This document shows, in pieces, positions 51,806 to 63,987 of a stretch of 64,000 nt of DNA; position 1 is the first letter of the stretch; every line of letters begins with the position of its first letter. Under the pieces are notes generated by a model that had not been told where the DNA came from, searched no databases, and saw only the letters and a list, made by a program, of their open reading frames with translations. This DNA comes from Shewanella acanthi (GTDB lineage Bacteria > Pseudomonadota > Gammaproteobacteria > Enterobacterales > Shewanellaceae), in the NCBI RefSeq assembly GCF_019457475.1, contig NZ_CP080413.1, positions 2,852,001-2,916,000 on the forward strand, written 5' to 3'. A program made the translations under genes and the position numbers.

Positions 51806-52720
51806 TTAATCCCGCTGTGCCACCTTTTCTAATCCCCACACCAGCGCAATAGCGGCCAACATACAGATTAGCGCAATCCACATTTGCGAAGGTTGTCCGG
51901 TTAATTGTTCGAACTGAAAAGGCGAAAGATTTTGCTCCAGCAGTGGCACTTGCTCACCGTGGGAATTGGTGCGCCAAGTCAAAGTTTGTTTCCAAGGCCA
52001 AATTTTGCCTAGAGTGCCTAACATTAATCCCGTTAAAAACACCACAGTGCCATCGTGATATTTGCGAAGTAGCGCCGATAACAGATGGCTAAAGCTTAAT
52101 AGACCAATCACAGCGCCAACGGCAAAGCACGCCAGGATATCAATCTGCAGGTTCTTAGCCGCGCCTAATACCACAGGATAAAGTCCTAATAATAAAAGGA
52201 TAAAACTGCCCGAAATCCCAGGAAGCACCATGGCACAAATCGCAATTGCGCCGCCAAAAAAGATATTTACATAACTGGCATCGACCGACACGGGATTAAG
52301 CACCGTAATCACCCAAGCGGCCAACACGCCTAAAACGAAGAGGCCTAAACGCGCCAACGTAAAGCCACTCACCTGCTTAAGCATGTGCACCACAGAGATA
52401 ATAATCAGTCCAAAAAAGAACGACCAAATCGGAATGGGATGAGTCACCAGCAGCCACGAAATCAGTTTGGCGAAGCTAAAAATACTGGTCAGGATCCCCG
52501 CAAGTAAACTGATAAGAAAAGCGCCATTTATGTGGATAAATGCCCCCTTGATCCCTTGAGCTTTAATTACCCCAAACAGCGAAGGATTAATCTTTTTTAC
52601 ACTCTCTAGTAGGGTATCCAAAATACCCGTAATGAAGGCGATAGTGCCGCCCGACACCCCTGGCACAACATCGGCGGCCCCCATGGCCATCCCCTTAAAA
52701 TAGGTCAGCAAATATTTCAC
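51806..52720 (-). CDS. DUF368 membrane protein, polyprenyl-phosphate transporter-like
   Basis: The 304-residue protein has eight or more membrane helices and the family's opening GMAMGAADVVPGVSGGTIAFITGI with the paired Gly-rich turn, and a second PGISGSFILLLLGLYP turn. DUF368 proteins, with DedA proteins, were identified as undecaprenyl-phosphate transporters that recycle the lipid carrier for the cell wall. Starts at ATG 52720. It is convergent with the cyuA-like gene. Confidence 0.9.
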   Translation of the reverse strand: MKYLLTYFKGMAMGAADVVPGVSGGTIAFITGILDTLLESVKKINPSLFGVIKAQGIKGAFIHINGAFLISLLAGILTSIFSFAKLISWLLVTHPIPIWSFFFGLIIISVVHMLKQVSGFTLARLGLFVLGVLAAWVITVLNPVSVDASYVNIFFGGAIAICAMVLPGISGSFILLLLGLYPVVLGAAKNLQIDILACFAVGAVIGLLSFSHLLSALLRKYHDGTVVFLTGLMLGTLGKIWPWKQTLTWRTNSHGEQVPLLEQNLSPFQFEQLTGQPSQMWIALICMLAAIALVWGLEKVAQRD

Positions 52721-52999
52721 TGTGAGTCCTTGTGGTTAATATGAGTTTTCGGCTTAACACCATCAATGCGCAGGGATTATACGGTGTCTCACATCAAAGG
52801 GGGAACTAAGTTTGCAATTAACACAGGATGTCTGAAGGCTGTATATAAAGACTAAATAAACCGCCAAAGCACAATTTTTAAGAGAGTACGATTTAATTGG
52901 TAGGGTAAGCTGAACAGCTATATTAAATGGGATTGGTGTCTGATAAGTTACTGTTAATGATGTTTAAATATACAACATAGCCAAAGGAACCCTGCTATT

Positions 53000-54217
53000 T
53001 TGCCGACCCAAGAAAATGCCAAGGAGAATTTGGCTCATAGCCACTACGCCAATACAGCATCATCCGAGCTGTCAGAGCTGAAGATAGTCCCCCAACAACG
53101 CATTATCCTACTCGATGCGATTCGGGGCTTTGCCCTGCTCGGGATTTTCTTTATGAATATCTATTTTATGGGAATCACTTTTTTTGGTTATGCCGGACAC
53201 GTCACGCCCTTAATCCTCGATGAGATTATTGAAACCTTTCAAAATCTGTTTATTGAGGGGCGATTTATCAGTTTGTTTTCATTGTTGTTTGGAATAGGTA
53301 TCTATCTTCAATCTCAAAAATTCAAACTCGAAGGGCGAAACACAACGTCGCTAATCCACGCGCGATTACGTTGGCTTATTGTGTTTGGACTCATACACGG
53401 CATTCTTATCTGGCCGGGGGATATTCTGCTGACCTATGGGGTCAGCGGATTTTTAGCCCTGCGCTACTCAGGTAACAGTATCGCCAGCCTTAAGCTCAGG
53501 GCGGGGTTATTTATTTTCATTGGTCTAGTGTTTGTCGCGCTGATCACCCTAAACGGTGATGATGTAGTCTTTACCCGCGAGTCTCCTGTTTTTGCCTCCC
53601 AGTACAGTGCTTGGACCGCAAGCTACGCTAGCCAGTTAAAACTGCACTTATTACAGATTGGCTATATGGTAATGATCATCCCATTTACATTGATGTGGTT
53701 TAGTGCAGGCCTTATGCTACTTGGCATCGCGCTTTATCAAGAAGGGCATTTCGAACGTGGATTTAGTCGGCGCAGCCTGCTCCAACTTCTGCTGCTGACG
53801 CTGGTGCTTTCCACTCTAGATACCGTCTTTGGCTTTTCACATAACAGCACTCTTGAAGCCATTGCCGATGTATTGGTCATGTTGAGCGCCATCCCAATGG
53901 CACTGATTTATGTTCATATTCTGGTGAAATTCTGCCAAAATCCCTCCCCCTTTGTAGACGCCCTGCAAAGAGTAGGGAAACTCGCCTTTAGCCTCTACAT
54001 ACTGCAGTCCATTGTCGGTGTACTCTTGTTCCGCTACTTGGCACCCGAATTATTATTGACCTTAGACAGATGGGGCTATTTCGGGCTGGCATTGAGCTAT
54101 TCCCTAGTACAACTGCTGATTGCAACGCTCTATTTTCGTTGGTTTAATCAAGGACCACTGGAAAAACTCTGGCGCTACTTGGCCTTTAACAGCGGCCACA
54201 CTGATATAACTAAATGA
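53000..54217 (+). CDS. DUF418 (YeiB-type) membrane protein
   Basis: The 405 residues begin at a TTG (53000) behind AAAGGAA (52984-52990). RIILLDAIRGFALLGIFFMNI is the typical DUF418 opening, and FIEGRFISLFSLLFGIGIYLQ and the C-terminal RVGKLAFSLYILQSIVGVLLF with Tyr-rich final part are its hallmarks; about ten membrane helices are visible. Function is unknown; the family relates to acyltransferase-3-like membrane proteins. Followed by the DUF1294 gene after 13 bases. Confidence 0.9.
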   Translation: MPTQENAKENLAHSHYANTASSELSELKIVPQQRIILLDAIRGFALLGIFFMNIYFMGITFFGYAGHVTPLILDEIIETFQNLFIEGRFISLFSLLFGIGIYLQSQKFKLEGRNTTSLIHARLRWLIVFGLIHGILIWPGDILLTYGVSGFLALRYSGNSIASLKLRAGLFIFIGLVFVALITLNGDDVVFTRESPVFASQYSAWTASYASQLKLHLLQIGYMVMIIPFTLMWFSAGLMLLGIALYQEGHFERGFSRRSLLQLLLLTLVLSTLDTVFGFSHNSTLEAIADVLVMLSAIPMALIYVHILVKFCQNPSPFVDALQRVGKLAFSLYILQSIVGVLLFRYLAPELLLTLDRWGYFGLALSYSLVQLLIATLYFRWFNQGPLEKLWRYLAFNSGHTDITK

Positions 54218-54230
54218 TGTAATTAAAAAG

Positions 54231-54716
54231 ATGCCGCCACGTCAACAAACAGACAAATCGAGTCAACCTACTAAGACAGTGAGAACACCACCCAAATCAA
54301 GACAGGTCAACCCTAAGCCTAGGACTTATTCTAAACCAAGATCCAAAGCCAAAACGCGCAGTTCGTTGCCAGTGTTATTCGCGATAAGCTTTTTAGGCTT
54401 GTTAACTGCGGCCTGTTATTGGCATTTTTTCCCTTTAGTTATCACAGGGTTGTATCTGGGCTTAAGTTTGATGACATTTATTGTCTATGCCTTGGATAAA
54501 TCTGCAGCCAAACGCGGTAACTGGCGCACACAGGAGCGCACGCTGCACCTATTATCCCTCTTTGGTGGTTGGCCTGGCGCTTTGATGGCGCAAAATCTGC
54601 TGCGGCATAAATCGGTAAAAACGAGTTTTAGAACCCGTTATTGGCTGTCGGTTGTCGTCAATCTAGCGCTGCTGGGTTATGGCATCCAAAGTGGTCAAAT
54701 CCACCGCTTTATCTAA
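54231..54716 (+). CDS. DUF1294 membrane protein
   Basis: The 161 residues begin with ~40 basic, Pro/Ser/Thr/Lys-rich residues, then four hydrophobic helices. FIVYALDKSAAKRGNWRTQE and LHLLSLFGGWPGALMAQ are the DUF1294 signature; many relatives have an N-terminal cold-shock domain, here replaced by a short basic tail. Weak AAAAAG before the ATG. Probably co-transcribed with the upstream DUF418 gene. Function unknown. Confidence 0.85.
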   Translation: MPPRQQTDKSSQPTKTVRTPPKSRQVNPKPRTYSKPRSKAKTRSSLPVLFAISFLGLLTAACYWHFFPLVITGLYLGLSLMTFIVYALDKSAAKRGNWRTQERTLHLLSLFGGWPGALMAQNLLRHKSVKTSFRTRYWLSVVVNLALLGYGIQSGQIHRFI

Positions 54717-54840
54717 AGCTGAATTTTACCTTAAGAACAGTCACTTAATTCCAGCCAAAAGGGGAGAAAACCCCATTGGATATAGCCTCAGCAGGGTGAA
54801 ACTGCTACCATGCCGCAAATTTATTGAAGGTGCATACACT

Positions 54841-55311
54841 ATGAAATTGTTACTTGTGATTCTGGTGCTTACTGGGGCCATTTTTTATGTTTTTACCTCG
54901 CTAAACAATCCTAAGGAAGCGCTGGAAAATATCCAACGTGGGCAGGAGTTTCTCGCCCAAAACAAGGATAAAGAAGGCGTTGTGACAACAGCCTCTGGCC
55001 TGCAGTACCAAGTATTGTCTAAAGGCACTGGCACAGTTCATCCAAAGGCAACCGATAGCGTAACTGTGCACTACCACGGTACGCTTATCGATGGCACAGT
55101 GTTCGACAGCTCCGTCGACAGAGGCGAGCCGATTGCCTTCCCACTTAATCGTGTTATTAAGGGGTGGACTGAAGGAGTGCAACTCATGGTTGAAGGTGAC
55201 AAGTACCGCTTTTTTATCCCGAGTGAACTCGCCTACGGCAATCGCAGCATGGGTAAAATCGGCGCTGGCTCTATGCTAATTTTCGATGTTGAGCTATTAA
55301 AAATTAACTAA
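54841..55311 (+). CDS. FKBP-type peptidyl-prolyl isomerase
   Basis: The ATG at 54841 gives 156 residues: a membrane anchor or uncleaved signal (KLLLVILVLTGAIFYVFTSL), a linker, and an FKBP domain with the usual VHYHGTLIDGTVFDSS, PIAFPLNRVIKGWTEGV and FFIPSELAYG elements. The active-site tyrosine, Asp, Phe and Trp are kept. It folds secreted proteins at proline bonds in the periplasm. The longer frame from 54679 overlaps the DUF1294 gene end and is not used. Ends at a strong terminator shared with the chitinase gene. Confidence 0.92.
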   Translation: MKLLLVILVLTGAIFYVFTSLNNPKEALENIQRGQEFLAQNKDKEGVVTTASGLQYQVLSKGTGTVHPKATDSVTVHYHGTLIDGTVFDSSVDRGEPIAFPLNRVIKGWTEGVQLMVEGDKYRFFIPSELAYGNRSMGKIGAGSMLIFDVELLKIN

Positions 55312-55346
55312 GCTTTGGACTAAAGTCTTGGCTTAAAACATGGCTA

Positions 55347-55376
55347 AAAAAGCCCTGCAACATTGCAGGGCTTTTT
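55347..55376. terminator. Bidirectional terminator between PPIase and chitinase
   Basis: AAAAAGCCCTGCA and TGCAGGGCTTTTT make a 13-bp stem with a four-base loop, A-run and T-run on the outside, so it can end transcription from both sides. Confidence 0.92.
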
Positions 55377-55402
55377 ATTTATGGCTTCGGCTAGACCTGA
55401 GC

Positions 55403-58021
<2,619 letters not shown>

Positions 58022-58112
58022 CTATTGAATAAACTATTTATCAATAAGGCAAACAACGCGTAGACAGGAAACAACACTCTTAAAACCATGCACTTGAGGC
58101 GCATGAAGAAAC

Positions 58113-58200
58113 AACCTGCGGTATCCCCGCTATCATAGGTACCACATACCCTTAGACCGGAGGCTTTGCGTCCCAGTCTTTCAACTGGTTTGCCTTTCAC
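58113..58200 (-). ncRNA. c-di-GMP-I (GEMM) riboswitch upstream of chiA
   Basis: On the minus strand the sequence AGGCAAACC, then a stem CCAGT-TGAAAG-ACTGG with GAAA tetraloop, then GGGACGCAAAGCCTCCGG, and later ATAGCGGGGATACCGC, is the class I c-di-GMP aptamer. The G that corresponds to the ligand-contacting G20 of Vibrio Vc2 appears to be G here, fitting c-di-GMP rather than cGAMP. The aptamer starts about 20 bases after the predicted transcription start and ends ~100 bases before the chiA start. Confidence 0.9.
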
Positions 58201-58202
58201 AA

Positions 58203-58222
58203 TTTTGACAGCGCTGTCAAAA
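58203..58222. promoter_or_regulatory. 20-bp perfect palindrome, LacI-family (NagR-like) operator
   Basis: TTTTGACAGCGCTGTCAAAA is a perfect palindrome with the central CG of LacI-family sites. NagR, the LacI-type GlcNAc regulator of Shewanella, is known to bind TGACAGCGCTGTCA-like sites in chitin and GlcNAc genes. It lies between the predicted transcription start and the riboswitch, so binding should block chiA. Confidence 0.85.
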
Positions 58223-58229
58223 CGAGTTA

Positions 58230-58259
58230 AGCATAAACGCGAGCTGATTTAGAATGCAA
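58230..58259 (-). promoter_or_regulatory. Probable chiA promoter
   Basis: Read on the minus strand, TTGCAT (58259-58254) and TATGCT (58235-58230) are separated by 18 bases, a plausible sigma-70 pair. Transcription would begin near 58222, the edge of the palindrome. Confidence 0.5.
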
Positions 58260-58563
58260 CTTATTATTAACAAAAAATGGTTAAGTAGATTTGAATATTT
58301 CTCCATTAGCTGACGTCGAACCAAGGCCGCTGCGTAATAGTGATGCCGAATGTGTAAATAATCCCACGCGATGGCTGCCAAGCTAAAAGCCATTAAAATT
58401 TGTATACAAAATCCTATCTAGCTCCCCTTGCATCTTGGTCATTGTTTGCGATAATCCCAGCCCATTAGCGTATCAACTAGAATCATCACGCCTATTCCTT
58501 GGCTTACGAACCTTGCTATGGTTAGCATTAATGTGTCGTGATTGCCGCCCAATTGGAGTCCCT

Positions 58564-60363
58564 ATGCCGTCAAACCCATCTCAAGCAATTGCCAGCCGCC
58601 TCGATGCCATTCGTGGCGAACTCGCCAATGCTAATCTCGATGCTTTTATTATTCCCCGTGCCGATGAATACCTCGGTGAATATGTGCCTGAGCATAATGA
58701 GCGCCTGCTATGGGCAACGGGCTTTACCGGCTCGGCCGGTATGGCGATAGTGCTCAGGGATAAGGCCGCCATTTTCACCGATGGCCGTTATACAGTGCAG
58801 GTGCGCCTACAGGTCGATGCCAATCTATTTAGCTATGAAAGCTTAACCGACACACCACAAATTGAGTGGTTGTGCGACACCCTGCCAGCCCATTCTCGTG
58901 TGGGTTTTGATGCACGCCTTCATACCCTAGCTTGGTTTGAAAATGCCAAGGCGACACTGGCAAAAGCACACATTGAACTCGTCAATGTTGAGCAAAACCC
59001 CATCGACAAACATTGGCAGGATAGACCTGCGCTCTCAAGTGCACCGATTTTACTGTTCAGCAATGACAGTGCAGGCAAAACCAGTCAGCAGAAACGTACA
59101 GAAATTGGTGCGTTAGTGAAAAAAGCCGGCGCCGATGTAGCACTGATTGCCGCGCCGGATTCCTACTGCTGGTTACTTAACATTCGTGGAAACGATGTAC
59201 CACGCTTCCCTGTGGTACTAGGCTCTGCCCTGCTGCACGCCAATGGCGACATGCAGTTATTCACCGATTTAACCAAGCTTCCAGAGGGTATCGAAGCCCA
59301 TGTGGGCACAGGCGTTAGCTTTAAGGCTGAAACGTCACTCGCAGATACGCTGGCAAGCCTTAAGGGCGTGAAGCTGCTTGCCGATCCAAATTCTGCCAAC
59401 GCTTGGTCGCAAAATATTGCCCGTGAAGCTGGCGCACTGTTAATCGCTGGCATAGACCCAGTATCCTTACCAAAGGCGCAGAAAAATGCCGCCGAACTTG
59501 CTGGCATGCGTGCCTGTCATATCCGCGATGGTGTCGCCGTGAGTCGCTTCCTGGCTTGGTTAGACAATGAAGTTGCAGCCAAGCGTCTGCACGATGAAGC
59601 CACACTTGCCGATAAGTTAGAAAGCTTCCGCCTCGAAGATCCACAGTATCGCGAGCCAAGTTTCGATACCATTTCTGCCGCCGGCCCAAATGCGGCCATG
59701 TGCCATTACAACCACAACAATGGCACGCCAGCTTTGATGGCCATGGACAGCATTTATTTGGTGGATTCTGGCGCCCAGTACCTCGATGGCACAACCGACG
59801 TTACCCGCACCATCGCTATCGGTAAGGTGACCGATGAGCAGAAAAAAATGGTGACCTTGGTATTAAAAGGCCATATTGCACTCGATCAAGCACGCTTCCC
59901 CAAGGGCACTACCGGACAACAGCTCGATGCTTTTGCCCGTCAATACCTGTGGCAACATGGCTTCGATTACGACCATGGCACGGGCCATGGCGTGGGACAT
60001 TTCTTGAGCGTACATGAAGGGCCGCAGCGCATCGGCAAGAACATTAACGCCGTTCAATTACTCCCTGGCATGGTGTTATCCAATGAGCCTGGCTATTACC
60101 GCGCCGACTGCTTCGGTATTCGCCTCGAAAACCTCGTCGTAGTACAGCCATGTGAAGCCTTGAAAGGCGCCGAGCGTGAAATCTATGAATTTGACGCACT
60201 GACACTCATTCCTATGGATTCGCGTCTTATCGATAAGACACTGTTAACTCAAGAAGAAGTTACTTGGTTTAACGCCTACCACCAAAAAGTGTTTAATACC
60301 CTATCTCCATTGATGTCGGGTGATGAACTGGCTTGGTTGACTCAGGCAACCCGCGCCATTTAA
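58564..60363 (+). CDS. Xaa-Pro aminopeptidase P family protein (M24B)
   Basis: The ATG at 58564 has GGAG 6 bases before it and gives 599 residues. The N-terminal two creatinase-like domains start RLDAIRGELANANLDAFIIPRAD and LLWATGFTGSAGMA. The pita-bread M24 catalytic domain has the metal Asp in YLVDSGAQYLDGTTDVTR, the His in HGTGHGVGHFLSVHEGP, and Glu in LSNEPGYY and FGIRLENL. It removes N-terminal residues before proline, in the cytoplasm. A reading from 58435 is open but has no ribosome site. It is divergent from chiA, so both promoters share the 58223-58563 gap. Confidence 0.93.
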   Translation: MPSNPSQAIASRLDAIRGELANANLDAFIIPRADEYLGEYVPEHNERLLWATGFTGSAGMAIVLRDKAAIFTDGRYTVQVRLQVDANLFSYESLTDTPQIEWLCDTLPAHSRVGFDARLHTLAWFENAKATLAKAHIELVNVEQNPIDKHWQDRPALSSAPILLFSNDSAGKTSQQKRTEIGALVKKAGADVALIAAPDSYCWLLNIRGNDVPRFPVVLGSALLHANGDMQLFTDLTKLPEGIEAHVGTGVSFKAETSLADTLASLKGVKLLADPNSANAWSQNIAREAGALLIAGIDPVSLPKAQKNAAELAGMRACHIRDGVAVSRFLAWLDNEVAAKRLHDEATLADKLESFRLEDPQYREPSFDTISAAGPNAAMCHYNHNNGTPALMAMDSIYLVDSGAQYLDGTTDVTRTIAIGKVTDEQKKMVTLVLKGHIALDQARFPKGTTGQQLDAFARQYLWQHGFDYDHGTGHGVGHFLSVHEGPQRIGKNINAVQLLPGMVLSNEPGYYRADCFGIRLENLVVVQPCEALKGAEREIYEFDALTLIPMDSRLIDKTLLTQEEVTWFNAYHQKVFNTLSPLMSGDELAWLTQATRAI

Positions 60364-60390
60364 TTTTGCGGTTTGAGTAGTTCGATATAA

Positions 60391-60424
60391 AAAAGCCCCA
60401 GTGAATCACTCGGGCTTTTTGTTT
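60391..60424 (+). terminator. Terminator after aminopeptidase gene
   Basis: AAAAGCCC pairs with GGGCTTTT, with inner AGTG / CACT, followed by TTTTTGTTTTT, 28 bases after the stop. Confidence 0.9.
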
Positions 60425-60723
60425 TTCACCTAAGGCGTCATCTGCCGAGCCACGATTGCGCTAGCCTAGCTCATTTATGTAAACGGAGTGCATCACTAAA
60501 AGTCTTAGCCATCCAAGCGCTTAAGCCAATAGAAAAACACAACCTTTTTAAGTAATTAACAAAATTTAAAACATTAAAATATTTAAGGATAACGTTAAAA
60601 ACCCCTCTCTAATATCCACACAAAAATGGTACCATTATCACAAATCCGCCGTTTTATCGGGGCAGTGTCATCCCCTAGCCTGTGATAAAAGGCCCGCAAG
60701 CCTGATCTAAATGGAACCTTTAC
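60425..60723. other. Gap upstream of chemoreceptor gene
   Basis: About 300 bp without a gene. It should hold the chemoreceptor promoter; no clear boxes, RNA genes or repeats are seen. Confidence 0.35.
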
Positions 60724-62289
60724 ATGAGCCCGCGTCAGCCGAGTCGACCAACCCATCAGCTTAAATCCAATTCCCAAGAAGTCCGTCTTAATGCTCAAGA
60801 TGAATTGATCTCCACCACAGATAGCCGCGGCGTGATTACCTATGTCAATGAACGCTTTACCGAAATCAGTGGCTACAGCGAGCAGGAACTTATTGGTAGT
60901 CCACACAATATAGTTCGCCATGGCGATATGCCGAGCGCCGCCTTTAAGGAAATGTGGGAAAAATTGAAAGCGGGCCAATCCTGGCGCGGCATAGTGAAAA
61001 ATCGCTGTAAAAATGGCGATTATTATTGGGTCGATGCCTTCGTATCACCGCTGTTTGAAAATGGGAAAATCGTTGGTTATCAATCGGTACGGGTGCAACC
61101 GCAGCTAAAATATGTCTCCAAGGCAACAAAACTCTACCAACAGCTTAATACGGGTAAAGCCATTCCTAAACCCTTAAGCTTGGAGCAAAAACGCCTTGTA
61201 TCAGCCATAGTGGCTGCATCGGGTCTTGGCATTGCCGGCTTTATTTGGGGATGGGGCGTTATCTTTGCAGGGGCCCTGCTAATGGGGATAAATCTTGCCA
61301 TCTTTTATGACGAGGCTTTTCGTATTCCCGCAAAGCTGATGAAGATGAAGGCAAAATACGACTCAGTCAGTCGCTATATCTACTCGGGGGCCGATACTTC
61401 ATCCATCCTCGATTTTCAGCTGATTATGCAGCAAGCTAAAATGAATGGCGTTTTAGGTCGTACTCAAGATCAGGCAAATCAATTAAATGATATCGCCAAT
61501 CAACTCGTCGTGACCACGGGGCAAACCTATGTCAGCTTAGATCAGGAGAAACACCAGCTTGAGCAGCTCGCCAGCGCCATGGAAGAAATGAACTCCACTA
61601 TTGCCGAGGTTGCCAATAATACCCAGCAAACCTCAAACAGTATCACCACCGCCTATGACCTGTGCCTTAAAAGCAGTGCCAATATGAAGGCAAATACCCA
61701 AAAAATTGAGTCATTAGCACAATCTGTTGCCGATGCAGCCCATAATGCCCAGCAACTGAATTTAGAAGCCCAACGTGTAGCGAATGCCATGGGGGAAATT
61801 GACTCAATCGCTGAGCAAACTAATTTGCTTGCTCTTAATGCTGCCATCGAAGCCGCACGTGCCGGCGAACAAGGTCGTGGTTTTGCCGTGGTGGCCGATG
61901 AGGTTAGAGCGCTGTCGAGTCGCACCCAGCTCTCCACCAACAGTATCTCCCAAAGCGTGGATAAGATGTTCAGCATGCTCAGTGACTGGGCAAAAGAGAT
62001 GGAACAGAGCCGCACCCATGCTGAGACCTGCGCAACCGATATTCAAAATTCGGCCAACAATGTGGACATCCTTTATCGAGAAGTAAGTGAGATCCATAAC
62101 TTCGCGCAGCAAAATGCGGTCGCCGCGGTTCAGCAGCGTCAAGTAGTGAATGAAATCACTAATAATATCCATGCCATCAGCCAAAGCAGTAGCGAAAACC
62201 TAGCAGCCACCCATCAAATTGGTGATGCGGTGAATCATCTCAAGCTCAACGCTGAAAAGGCATTGGGACTGCGTAAAGCCTTTGGCTAA
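60724..62289 (+). CDS. Aer-like PAS-domain methyl-accepting chemotaxis protein
   Basis: The 521 residues start with a PAS domain ([57 protein letters not shown]), as in the aerotaxis receptor Aer, which binds FAD and senses redox or oxygen. A short membrane hairpin follows ([36 protein letters not shown]), then a cytoplasmic signalling domain with the hairpin tip [38 protein letters not shown] split at its turn, which couples to CheA and CheW. There is no periplasmic ligand domain. Confidence 0.92.
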   Translation: MSPRQPSRPTHQLKSNSQEVRLNAQDELISTTDSRGVITYVNERFTEISGYSEQELIGSPHNIVRHGDMPSAAFKEMWEKLKAGQSWRGIVKNRCKNGDYYWVDAFVSPLFENGKIVGYQSVRVQPQLKYVSKATKLYQQLNTGKAIPKPLSLEQKRLVSAIVAASGLGIAGFIWGWGVIFAGALLMGINLAIFYDEAFRIPAKLMKMKAKYDSVSRYIYSGADTSSILDFQLIMQQAKMNGVLGRTQDQANQLNDIANQLVVTTGQTYVSLDQEKHQLEQLASAMEEMNSTIAEVANNTQQTSNSITTAYDLCLKSSANMKANTQKIESLAQSVADAAHNAQQLNLEAQRVANAMGEIDSIAEQTNLLALNAAIEAARAGEQGRGFAVVADEVRALSSRTQLSTNSISQSVDKMFSMLSDWAKEMEQSRTHAETCATDIQNSANNVDILYREVSEIHNFAQQNAVAAVQQRQVVNEITNNIHAISQSSSENLAATHQIGDAVNHLKLNAEKALGLRKAFG

Positions 62290-62626
62290 CGAGGCTAGTT
62301 GTCATCTTTTATGCGCTATTCGCCGCCAATGGCTAATAGCGCATAAATCTACATGCGAGACAGCTCAACGCTTACTGTACTTTAGGGTGAAGACGTTACC
62401 CTGCGTTATCCTTTTTTATTTTTATCATTGATAATCCATCAAGGGGTTAAAAAGTACAGGTTTTAACCTAAAACTTTGCTATACTCCGCCCCCGCCTTTT
62501 GGTCTCAGTTCGCCGCCTAGGTAAAATACCCCACTACGTTATCTTTCGATATGCTTAGGGGGTAAACGTACCTTCAGGTCGAATTGACACTTGAATGTTT
62601 GAATAAGTGAATGACAGGAATCCAAA
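62290..62626. other. Gap upstream of rhlE
   Basis: 337 bp without a gene. TATACT (62480-62485) is a possible -10 for rhlE with a long 5' leader of ~135 bases, a layout often seen in cold-responsive helicase genes. No RNA motif was identified. Confidence 0.35.
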
Positions 62627-63928
62627 ATGAGATTTGAATCTTTTAGTTTTTCCCCCGAGATTTTACGCGCTATCTCAGATTGCGGTTATCAACAAATGAC
62701 ACCTATTCAGCAGCAAGCCATGCCTGCGATTCGCCGCGGTCAGGACGTACTCGCCAGTGCGCAAACCGGTACGGGTAAAACCGCCGCCTTTGCCCTGCCT
62801 ATCCTGCAAAAGATGGTTGAAAAGCCAAGCGAGACTCAAAAATCTAACACCCGCGTACTGATTTTAACGCCAACCCGTGAGCTTGCCGCTCAAGTGGCAG
62901 ATAACATTGTCGCCTATGGCAAGTATCTTAATTTCAGCGTGTTAACCATTTTCGGCGGCGTAAAAGTTGAGACCCAAGCGCAAAAACTCAAGCGCGGCGC
63001 CGACATTATCGTTGCGACCCCAGGCCGCTTACTCGAGCATTTAACCGCCTGTAACTTAAGCCTTTCGAGCGTGGAGTTTTTAGTACTCGACGAAGCCGAC
63101 CGTATGTTAGATATGGGCTTTAACGCCGATATTCAAAAAATCATGCAGGCCGTGGGCAAGAAGCGCCAAAACCTGTTGTTCTCTGCCACCTTCTCAAGCG
63201 CCGTAAAACAACTCGCTAACGAAATGATGGTTAAACCTCAGGTGATCAGCGCACATAAGCAAAACACCACAGCGGACACCGTGAGCCAAGTGGTATATCC
63301 AGTCGAGCAGCGCCGTAAACGCGAGCTGTTATCCGAACTGATTGGTAAGAAGAACTGGCAGCAGGTACTGGTGTTTACCGCGACCCGTGAAGATGCTGAC
63401 AATCTTGTAAAAGAACTCAATCTCGACGGTATTCCATCGGAAGTCGTCCACGGCGAAAAGGCGCAAGGCAGTCGTCGCCGCGCCCTGCGTGAATTCGTAT
63501 CGGGTAAAGTACGCGTATTAGTCGCAACCGAAGTGGCCGCCCGTGGTTTGGATATTCCAAGTCTTGAGTACGTAGTGAACTACGATTTACCTTTCCTCGC
63601 CGAAGACTATGTGCACCGTATTGGTCGTACCGGCCGCGCGGGTAAATCCGGTGTCGCCATCTCCTTCGTCAGCCGCGAAGAAGAGCGCACGCTTGCCGAT
63701 ATCGAAAAACTCATTGGCCAAAAAATTCGCCGCATCACAGTGCCAGGCTATGAAGTCGGCAGCCGTGATTTACTGCTTAAACACCTACAAACCCGCCGCA
63801 GCTTTGCCAAAAAACAACAGCGCAGCGATAACGTTAGCGCGCAAATTGTTGCAGAAAAGAGCATGCAAGGCCGCCGCGTAAAGGTAAAAGTAGGTCAAGC
63901 CCCCAGCAAGGCTAAAAAGCTAAAATAA
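62627..63928 (+). CDS. rhlE: DEAD-box RNA helicase RhlE
   Basis: RhlE unwinds short RNA duplexes in ribosome assembly and RNA decay. The 433 residues hold all motifs in order: Q motif YQQMTPIQQQAMPAI, Walker A AQTGTGKTAAF, PTRELA, TPGR, DEAD (VLDEADRMLDMGF), SAT, VATEVAARGLDIP and HRIGRTGRAGK. The C-terminal tail is basic (RGRRVKVKVGQAPSKAKKLK pattern), as in RhlE. Start ATG at 62627 with a weak CAGGAATCC upstream. Ends at an intrinsic terminator. Confidence 0.95.
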   Translation: MRFESFSFSPEILRAISDCGYQQMTPIQQQAMPAIRRGQDVLASAQTGTGKTAAFALPILQKMVEKPSETQKSNTRVLILTPTRELAAQVADNIVAYGKYLNFSVLTIFGGVKVETQAQKLKRGADIIVATPGRLLEHLTACNLSLSSVEFLVLDEADRMLDMGFNADIQKIMQAVGKKRQNLLFSATFSSAVKQLANEMMVKPQVISAHKQNTTADTVSQVVYPVEQRRKRELLSELIGKKNWQQVLVFTATREDADNLVKELNLDGIPSEVVHGEKAQGSRRRALREFVSGKVRVLVATEVAARGLDIPSLEYVVNYDLPFLAEDYVHRIGRTGRAGKSGVAISFVSREEERTLADIEKLIGQKIRRITVPGYEVGSRDLLLKHLQTRRSFAKKQQRSDNVSAQIVAEKSMQGRRVKVKVGQAPSKAKKLK

Positions 63929-63958
63929 CGGCTAAATTGTATTTTGCAGAGAAAATAG

Positions 63959-63987
63959 AAAAGCGTCCAAATGGACGCTTTTTATTG
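63959..63987 (+). terminator. Terminator after rhlE
   Basis: AAAAGCGTCC and GGACGCTTTT form a 10-bp stem with loop AAAT, followed by TTATT. It is 31 bases after the rhlE stop. Confidence 0.9.
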
